This document shows positions 1 through 3,426 of a stretch of 5,872 nucleotides of DNA, in pieces. The notes under the pieces were generated by a model. It worked only from the letters and a program-made list of their open reading frames with translations. It made no database searches and was not told the DNA's origin. The stretch is from positions 1-5,872 of the forward strand of contig CANHJA010000148.1 of NCBI GenBank assembly GCA_947460795.1, read 5' to 3'. The position numbers and the translations under genes are program-made. The stretch's first letter is position 1, and every line of letters starts with the position of its first letter. Origin of the DNA: Bacteroidota bacterium (lineage in GTDB: Bacteria > Bacteroidota > Bacteroidia > Chitinophagales > Chitinophagaceae).

Positions 1-2
1 AT

Positions 3-68
3 GTCGAATTAATAAATTTTAAAGAGTCTTACAAAATGGAAGATGCACAACATGTGCACTCCAATTAA
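3..68 (+). CDS. 3' end of an upstream gene (partial, unidentified; possibly a SulP-type anion transporter)
   Basis: Reading from position 3, this frame is open from the window edge to a TAA at 66-68 and gives a tail ending in KMEDAQHVHSN. The other two forward frames stop at 10-12 and 20-22, so this is the only one that could carry a gene in from the left. The tail is charged and contains two His residues. It ends 22 bases before the carbonic anhydrase start, a spacing that fits a shared transcript. In Bacteroidota a SulP-family anion/bicarbonate permease often sits directly before a beta-carbonic anhydrase, so this could be the end of such a permease. That identity rests on gene order only, because 21 residues are too few to recognise a family. 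It could also be a chance open stretch. Confidence 0.4.
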   Translation, partial: VELINFKESYKMEDAQHVHSN

Positions 69-90
69 TTGAACTATTAAATAAACTATA

Positions 91-738
91 ATGAAAAATA
101 AAAAATCAAAAGAATACTTAAAGTTAATTGAAAATAATAAAGAATGGGCCGCAACGGTGGTAAAAGAGGATCCAGAATTTTTTTCTCGATTGTCCAATAC
201 ACAAAAACCTGATTTTCTTTGGATAGGTTGTAGCGACAGCCGAGTGCCAGCGGATAGAATTACAGGAACGCAACCTGGAGAAATTTTTGTACACAGGAAT
301 ATTGCCAATATGGTTGTTCATACAGATATGAATTTGTTAGCCGTATTAGAATATGCAGTCGATCACTTAGATGTAAAACACATTATCGTGTGTGGACACT
401 ATGGATGCGGAGGTGTAAAGGCTGCTATGTCTCGACATAATTTTGATTTGATTAATAAATGGATTCGCAACATCAAAGATGTTTATCGTATGCACAGAAA
501 CACAATTGATTTTCAAACCAAACCAGAAGATCGATTAAATAAATTAATTGAATTGAATGTTGAAGAGCAAGTGATGAATTTAGCAAAAACGAGCATCGTG
601 CAAAAAGCTTGGAAAAATAAAAAAAGCCCAGAAATTCATGGGTGGGTATATAGTTTAGAAGATGGTTTGATTAAGGAAATTTGCAACATGACCCATGAAA
701 ACCACTTGGATCCTTTATATGAATTTGATGATTTGTAA
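91..738 (+). CDS. can: Beta-class carbonic anhydrase
   Basis: This is a complete 215-residue cytoplasmic zinc enzyme that interconverts CO2 and bicarbonate, supplying bicarbonate to carboxylases and helping pH balance. The beta-class signatures are all present. The CSDSR motif at residues 47-51 gives zinc ligand Cys47 and the Asp49-Arg51 dyad. HRNIAN lies at 68-73, and CGHYGCGG at 101-108 gives ligands His103 and Cys106. The conserved late helix (NVEEQVMNLAKTSIVQKAW, 156-174) and the HGWVYSLEDGLIKEI strand region (183-197) also match. The length and motif spacing are those of the E. coli Can type (Cys42/Asp44/His98/Cys101 there). There is no signal peptide, so it is cytoplasmic. The ATG at 91 is the first in frame and has an AT-rich leader typical of the phylum. 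It lies 22 bases after a partial upstream frame and is probably cotranscribed with it. The family assignment is secure; the can symbol (rather than cynT) is by similarity of type. Confidence 0.96.
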   Translation: MKNKKSKEYLKLIENNKEWAATVVKEDPEFFSRLSNTQKPDFLWIGCSDSRVPADRITGTQPGEIFVHRNIANMVVHTDMNLLAVLEYAVDHLDVKHIIVCGHYGCGGVKAAMSRHNFDLINKWIRNIKDVYRMHRNTIDFQTKPEDRLNKLIELNVEEQVMNLAKTSIVQKAWKNKKSPEIHGWVYSLEDGLIKEICNMTHENHLDPLYEFDDL

Positions 739-750
739 TTTTATTTTTAC

Positions 751-769
751 TGCGTAATCTCATTACGTA
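751..769 (+). other. Short stem-loop just after the carbonic anhydrase gene
   Basis: TGCGTAAT (751-758) pairs with ATTACGTA (762-769) around a CTC loop. The stem is eight pairs, one of them a G-U wobble that works in the + strand RNA. It starts 13 bases after the can stop codon. No run of T follows (the next bases are CCGGCTC), so it is not a standard intrinsic terminator. It may stabilise the 3' end of the can mRNA or be chance. Confidence 0.3.
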
Positions 770-823
770 CCGGCTCATTTATATTTGCATTGAATTTTAA
801 ACGAATGTAATAAGTCTTTTGAA

Positions 824-864
824 AACTAAATTGAATTGCAACTCCCATTGTATTCAGTTTAGTT
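824..864 (+). other. Long imperfect inverted repeat (RNA hairpin) in the recA upstream region
   Basis: AACTAAATTGAAT (824-836) pairs with ATTCAGTTTAGTT (852-864) over 13 positions. Twelve are Watson-Crick pairs and one (831 with 857) is a U-G wobble. Inside the 15-base loop, GCAA (838-841) can pair with TTGT (848-851), including a second G-U, leaving CTCCCA as the terminal loop. Both wobbles are allowed only in the + strand RNA; on the minus strand they would be A-C mismatches. This suggests a structure selected in a transcript running toward recA. No T-tract follows, so a terminator is unlikely. It matches no riboswitch or leader family known to me. Confidence 0.5.
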
Positions 865-919
865 GACAAAGGTTTAATAGAAACTTATCAACAAACGATT
901 TTTAATTCATTTTAAGTAA

Positions 920-927
920 TAAATTTG
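920..927 (+). promoter_or_regulatory. Possible Bacteroidota -7 promoter element for recA
   Basis: TAAATTTG fits the TAnnTTTG -7 consensus used by the primary sigma factor of Bacteroidota, 29 bases before the recA ATG. I find no TTTG/TTG -33 element at the expected distance. A second match, TATATTTG at 780-787, would instead put the 824-864 hairpin inside the recA leader. In DNA this AT-rich such matches occur often by chance, so neither is more than a candidate. Confidence 0.27.
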
Positions 928-956
928 TTTACAAACACAATTAATAAATATACAAA

Positions 957-1976
957 ATGGCAAAAGAAGTAGCACCCGTAGAAAACGAAAAATTAAAGGC
1001 TCTTAAACTAACGATGGAAAAAATTGATAAGGACTATGGCAAAGGTTCTATCATGAAGTTAGGCGATAAAGAAGTTATTGAAATCGATAATATCCCATCT
1101 GGGTCTTTAGGTTTAGATATTGCATTAGGAATTGGTGGATTTCCAAGAGGTCGTGTAATTGAAATTTACGGGCCAGAATCGTCTGGAAAAACAACCATTG
1201 CAACGCATGCCATTGCGGAAGCTCAAAAGAAAGGAGGCATTTGTGCATTTATTGATGCTGAACATGCTTTTGACTCGGCGTACGCAAAAAAATTAGGCGT
1301 TGATATAGACAACTTATTAATTTCACAACCCGATTATGGTGAACAAGCATTGGAAATTGCCGATCGTTTAATTTCATCCGGCGCAGTAGATTTAGTTGTA
1401 ATCGATTCGGTTGCAGCATTGGTTCCAAAAGCCGAGTTAGAAGGTGAAATGGGAGATAGCAAAATGGGTTTACAAGCGCGTTTAATGAGTCAAGCGTTGC
1501 GTAAACTAACGGCTACAATTAATCGCACAGGATGTTGTTGTATTTTCATCAATCAATTGCGTGAAAAAATTGGCGTTATGTTTGGTAGTCCTGAAACAAC
1601 AACAGGCGGTAATGCATTAAAGTTTTATGCATCGGTTCGTTTGGATATTCGTCGGATTGCTCAAATTAAAGATGGTGATGAAGCTGTGGGTAACAGAGCG
1701 CGTGTGAAAGTAGTTAAAAATAAAGTAGCCCCTCCATTCCGTCAGGCTGAGTTTGATATTATTTTTGGTGAAGGAATTAGCAAAGTAGGTGAAATTGTGG
1801 ATCTTGGTGCAGAACATGGAGTGATTCAAAAAAGCGGTTCGTGGTACAGTTATGAAACCAATAAATTGGGACAAGGTAGAGATGCTGTAAAACAATTGTT
1901 GCTTGACAACCCAGAAATGGCTAAAGAAATAGAAGAAAAAATTAAAGCGAAAATAGAAGCAGATCGAGCTGCCTAA
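957..1976 (+). CDS. recA: Recombinase RecA
   Basis: This complete 339-residue RecA is the ATP-dependent strand-exchange protein. It forms filaments on single-stranded DNA for recombinational repair and, where an SOS system exists, triggers repressor self-cleavage. The Walker A motif GPESSGKT is at residues 72-79 and the catalytic glutamate is in DAEHA (Glu102). The Walker B strand LVVIDS ends at Asp150-Ser151, the L1 loop EGEMGDSKMG is at 162-171, and the L2 region runs from FINQLREKIG to TTTGGNALKF (197-223). The first 35 residues form the subunit-interface helix, and the tail is a short, charged, Lys/Glu-rich segment rather than the longer acidic tail of E. coli. A CCC triplet (193-195) precedes the L2 strand. 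The ATG at 957 follows an AT-rich leader with no Shine-Dalgarno. It appears monocistronic: can is 218 bases upstream and a strong terminator follows 20 bases after the stop. I see no clear LexA-type box. The identification is certain. Confidence 0.99.
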   Translation: MAKEVAPVENEKLKALKLTMEKIDKDYGKGSIMKLGDKEVIEIDNIPSGSLGLDIALGIGGFPRGRVIEIYGPESSGKTTIATHAIAEAQKKGGICAFIDAEHAFDSAYAKKLGVDIDNLLISQPDYGEQALEIADRLISSGAVDLVVIDSVAALVPKAELEGEMGDSKMGLQARLMSQALRKLTATINRTGCCCIFINQLREKIGVMFGSPETTTGGNALKFYASVRLDIRRIAQIKDGDEAVGNRARVKVVKNKVAPPFRQAEFDIIFGEGISKVGEIVDLGAEHGVIQKSGSWYSYETNKLGQGRDAVKQLLLDNPEMAKEIEEKIKAKIEADRAA

Positions 1977-1996
1977 TGCAGCAAGTGAATTGAATA

Positions 1997-2031
1997 AAAA
2001 AAGGGTTTCCATCCAGTGGGAACCCTTTTTT
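1997..2031 (+). terminator. Bidirectional intrinsic terminator between recA and the convergent VOC gene
   Basis: The arms at 1997-2010 and 2018-2031 pair over 14 positions (A6-GGGTTTCC with GGGAACCC-T6) around a 7-base loop. The one non-Watson-Crick position (2008 with 2020) is U-G in the + strand RNA, which favours recA as the main user. A run of T ends the hairpin on both strands (six T on +, seven on -), so it can also terminate the opposing gene that ends at 2053. Confidence 0.9.
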
Positions 2032-2069
2032 ATTTATCTTAATGAATGCAATTTATCTTATTGAATGCA
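2032..2069. repeat. 19-bp tandem duplication at the 3' end of the VOC gene
   Basis: The 19 bases at 2032-2050 are repeated at 2051-2069 with a single change (A/T at 2042 versus 2061). The second copy includes the last codons and the stop codon of the VOC gene (minus strand TAA at 2055-2053). The first copy lies just beyond the stop. It looks like a small slippage duplication that left the reading frame intact. Confidence 0.75.
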
Positions 2070-2412
2070 GTGCAATTCGGTTGCCTTCGGTATCTACTAA
2101 AAAAGCATAATAGCCTGCCTCTTCCGAAATTAATGTTTTGGGAACAATAATTTTTCCTCCATGCAATGTAGCTCTGTCTAACACTAAATTTAAATCAGGA
2201 TTTGCATTTAAATAAAGCAAAGATCCTGCACCCGAAGGAATATAGCCTTCACCATAACAAATGGCTCCACTTATTTGACCTTCAAAGGCTGGGAAAAATG
2301 CCATTTTATAACCTTGAATTTCTGTTGTTGTCATTTCAACATCAAAAATAGTTTCATAAAATTTTTTTGCTCTTTGGAAATCTGAAACTGGAATTTCAAA
2401 CCAACTGATCAT
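2053..2412 (-). CDS. VOC-superfamily (glyoxalase/bleomycin-resistance fold) protein
   Basis: This is a small cytoplasmic single-domain protein of about 119 residues with the paired beta-alpha-beta-beta-beta modules of the vicinal oxygen chelate superfamily. Numbered from the ATG at 2412, the first module opens with ISWFEIPVSDFQRAKKFYETIF and the second ends with the family-typical DTEGNRIALHS. Members include metal-dependent lyases, isomerases, dioxygenases and antibiotic-binding proteins. The key metal ligands cannot be assigned by eye, so no substrate is proposed. It is like the many stand-alone, mostly uncharacterised VOC proteins of Bacteroidota. I chose the ATG at 2412. An in-frame GTG at 2427 would add MEAQN, but it lies inside a REP-like hairpin (2414-2431) and GTG starts are uncommon in this phylum. 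The next upstream in-frame codon of note is a TAA. It is transcribed toward recA and shares its terminator. Confidence 0.85.
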   Translation of the reverse strand: MISWFEIPVSDFQRAKKFYETIFDVEMTTTEIQGYKMAFFPAFEGQISGAICYGEGYIPSGAGSLLYLNANPDLNLVLDRATLHGGKIIVPKTLISEEAGYYAFLVDTEGNRIALHSIR

Positions 2413-2413
2413 A

Positions 2414-2431
2414 TTTTGTGCTTCCACGAAT
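2414..2431. repeat. Possible decayed REP-like hairpin at the 5' end of the VOC gene
   Basis: Compared with the perfect REP palindrome core at 2645-2662, 13 of 18 positions match, including the run TCCACGAA. Arms TTTTGTG (2414-2420) and CACGAAT (2425-2431) still form six pairs, one a wobble, around CTTC. It abuts the preferred ATG of the VOC gene. It could be a degenerate REP copy or chance similarity. Confidence 0.3.
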
Positions 2432-2493
2432 ATTAATTTTTAGGAAATATACAACGCTTTTTTTATTCTGTACATTTTGGGATGTTTTTTTTG

Positions 2494-2523
2494 AAAAAGC
2501 CGATTCGAAAAAATCGGCTTTTT
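2494..2523 (-). terminator. Intrinsic terminator downstream of the transposase-like gene
   Basis: AAAAAGCCGATT (2494-2505) and AATCGGCTTTTT (2512-2523) form a perfect 12-pair stem with a 6-base loop, flanked by T-runs on both strands. It lies about 140 bases beyond the stop of the minus-strand RAYT gene and upstream of the minus-strand VOC gene, so it probably insulates the two. The stem core GCCGA is shared with the terminators at 3394-3421 and 5756-5777. The roughly 120 bases between it and the REP palindrome at 2642 show nothing I can identify. Confidence 0.8.
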
Positions 2524-2641
2524 ACATACTTTTCTTAATTCTTTTAGATGCTATAAAATACATTAATTGAAGATATCTTGGAGTAGGTTTAAATAACACA
2601 TGATGTTTTTGAAAAACAAAATATTGCAGGTTTTTTTAGCC

Positions 2642-2665
2642 AAGGTTCGTGTCTCCACGAACCTT
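2642..2665. repeat. Perfect REP-type palindrome at the 3' end of the transposase-like gene
   Basis: AAGGTTCGTG (2642-2651) and CACGAACCTT (2656-2665) are exact reverse complements around a TCTC loop, giving a 10-pair stem with a tetraloop. The last two bases overlap the TAA stop codon (2666-2664, minus strand) of the RAYT gene. Judged by the loop, the copies upstream of the gene lie in the opposite orientation (GAGA on the + strand). The gene is therefore bracketed by inverse-oriented copies, as REP elements commonly are around their RAYT gene. Confidence 0.85.
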
Positions 2666-3224
2666 AAAACTCATCAAGAATATCACTTAAGAAATCGAAA
2701 TTTTTATTATCAGCAATATAATATTTGGCTGTAGAGTAAAAATAATCATTCGGATCTTTTGCTAAATTCCAATGTGATGCCAATGGATTATTGTGAATAT
2801 ATTCTAACTTTTGTAACATTACAGGTTTAGAATACAAAATGATTGCCAAAGGATCTCTTTGCCAAAATTCATAATTTTTATTGAATGCATCTACATAAAA
2901 ATTAGTAAGATTTATTGAAGCATCATCACGAATCATTTTTTTAAACTCATGAGCAGTATATTTTAGAAAAGATGCTTTAGGAGATTCTCTTCCATTGGGT
3001 TCTAATAATTTCCAAATTAAATGTATATGGTTTGGCATAATTACAAAAGCATACACTTTAATTTTCTGTTGGTCACACAAATATCTAAGCGAACTGATTA
3101 TTATTTCTTTAAATTTATCTTTTGTTAAAAGATGTTGCCACTGATTAATGGTTGCTGTCCAGAAATAAATTTCATTGTATTTCATTTCTGAATTTCTAGG
3201 CTTTTCAAAAATAGATTTTTCCAT
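2664..3224 (-). CDS. REP-associated (RAYT) transposase-like protein, Y1/HUH family
   Basis: This 186-residue protein belongs to the IS200-like Y1 superfamily (Transposase_17 fold), whose domesticated RAYT branch nicks and moves REP hairpins in single-stranded form. The HUH motif is HIH at residues 66-68 within VIMPNHIHLIW, after the strand YFWTATI (20-26). The C-terminal half has the RAYT hallmarks FWQRD (120-124), QKLEYIHNNPL (138-148) and a late YFYSTAKYY segment (161-169). In classical members the catalytic tyrosine falls just after WQR, in a (F/Y)YD motif. Here those positions are Pro125-Leu126, so the nucleophile is missing or displaced; nearby tyrosines are 118, 131 and 142. The gene is flanked by perfect palindromes that are its likely substrates, and no IS ends or target duplication are visible, supporting a RAYT rather than a free IS. 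Met14 (at 3185) is an alternative start. Family is secure; activity is uncertain. Confidence 0.9.
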   Translation of the reverse strand: MEKSIFEKPRNSEMKYNEIYFWTATINQWQHLLTKDKFKEIIISSLRYLCDQQKIKVYAFVIMPNHIHLIWKLLEPNGRESPKASFLKYTAHEFKKMIRDDASINLTNFYVDAFNKNYEFWQRDPLAIILYSKPVMLQKLEYIHNNPLASHWNLAKDPNDYFYSTAKYYIADNKNFDFLSDILDEF

Positions 3225-3230
3225 AAAGTA

Positions 3231-3386
3231 AAATTAATTAAAATACTCTTTTATAGTTCGTGGAGACAGGAACCATGCATGGCATTAAAATACTCTTTTA
3301 TAGTTCGTGGAGACACGAACCATGGCATTAAATTAATTAAAATACTCTTTTATAGTTCGTGGAGACACGAACCATGCATGGCATTA
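3231..3386. repeat. Three-copy tandem array of REP-containing units upstream of the transposase-like gene
   Basis: A unit of about 47-52 bases recurs three times, beginning TTAAAATACTC at 3238, 3285 and 3337 and ending GGCATTA at 3287, 3330 and 3386. Each unit carries TTTTATA followed by a hairpin with arms GTTCGTG and CACGAAC and a GAGA loop (3256-3273, 3303-3320, 3355-3372). Differences are small. Copy 1 has CAGGAAC instead of CACGAAC. Copies 1 and 3 end the hairpin with CCATGCATGG, where copy 2 has CCATGG. Copies 1 and 3 are preceded by AAATTAATTA, which is absent before copy 2. The array starts 7 bases upstream of the RAYT start codon and reaches the next terminator. Unit length, hairpin content and lack of spacers rule out CRISPR. 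Confidence 0.9.
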
Positions 3387-3393
3387 AATAAAA

Positions 3394-3421
3394 AAAAGCC
3401 GACTCTTATGAATCGGCTTTT
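3394..3421 (-). terminator. Intrinsic terminator of the T9SS surface-protein gene
   Basis: AAAAGCCGACTC (3394-3405) and GAATCGGCTTTT (3410-3421) pair over 12 positions around TTAT. The single imperfect position (3403/3412) is a G-U pair only in the minus-strand RNA, and eight T follow on that strand (complement of 3390-3397). This identifies it as the terminator of the gene that ends at 3427. Confidence 0.9.
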
Positions 3422-3426
3422 ACAAT

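Noticed and set aside
44..58. Perfect inverted repeat TGCACA-ACA-TGTGCA as an operator for carbonic anhydrase
   Set aside because: It lies inside the likely coding tail of the upstream gene, where it encodes part of DAQHVH, and only six bases pair per arm. Chance is the simpler explanation.
9..308. Minus-strand open frame opposite the start of carbonic anhydrase
   Set aside because: It is antisense to a clearly conserved enzyme and encodes low-complexity hydrophobic sequence without family features.
751..769. Stem-loop after can as its intrinsic terminator
   Set aside because: No T-run follows the stem, so it is listed only as an unassigned stem-loop.
863..868. TTGACA as a sigma70-type -35 box for recA
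   Set aside because: Bacteroidota primary sigma factors do not use this consensus, there is no good -10 at 16-18 bases, and the hexamer overlaps the hairpin arm.
840..956. LexA/SOS box upstream of recA
   Set aside because: No palindrome resembling a known LexA site was found, and many Bacteroidota lack a canonical LexA regulon.
1617..2012. 131-residue minus-strand open frame opposite recA
   Set aside because: It is antisense to the conserved 3' half of recA and crosses its terminator. The translation is rich in Phe, Asn and Ser with no recognisable domain, typical of a shadow frame.
3231..3386. Short CRISPR array
   Set aside because: The repeated units are contiguous with no unique spacers, vary in length, and contain a hairpin matching the one beside the RAYT gene.
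2664..3386. Complete IS200/IS605 insertion sequence
   Set aside because: There is no second gene (TnpB), no distinct left and right ends, and the hairpins are the same family on both sides in REP-like inverse arrangement. RAYT/REP fits better.
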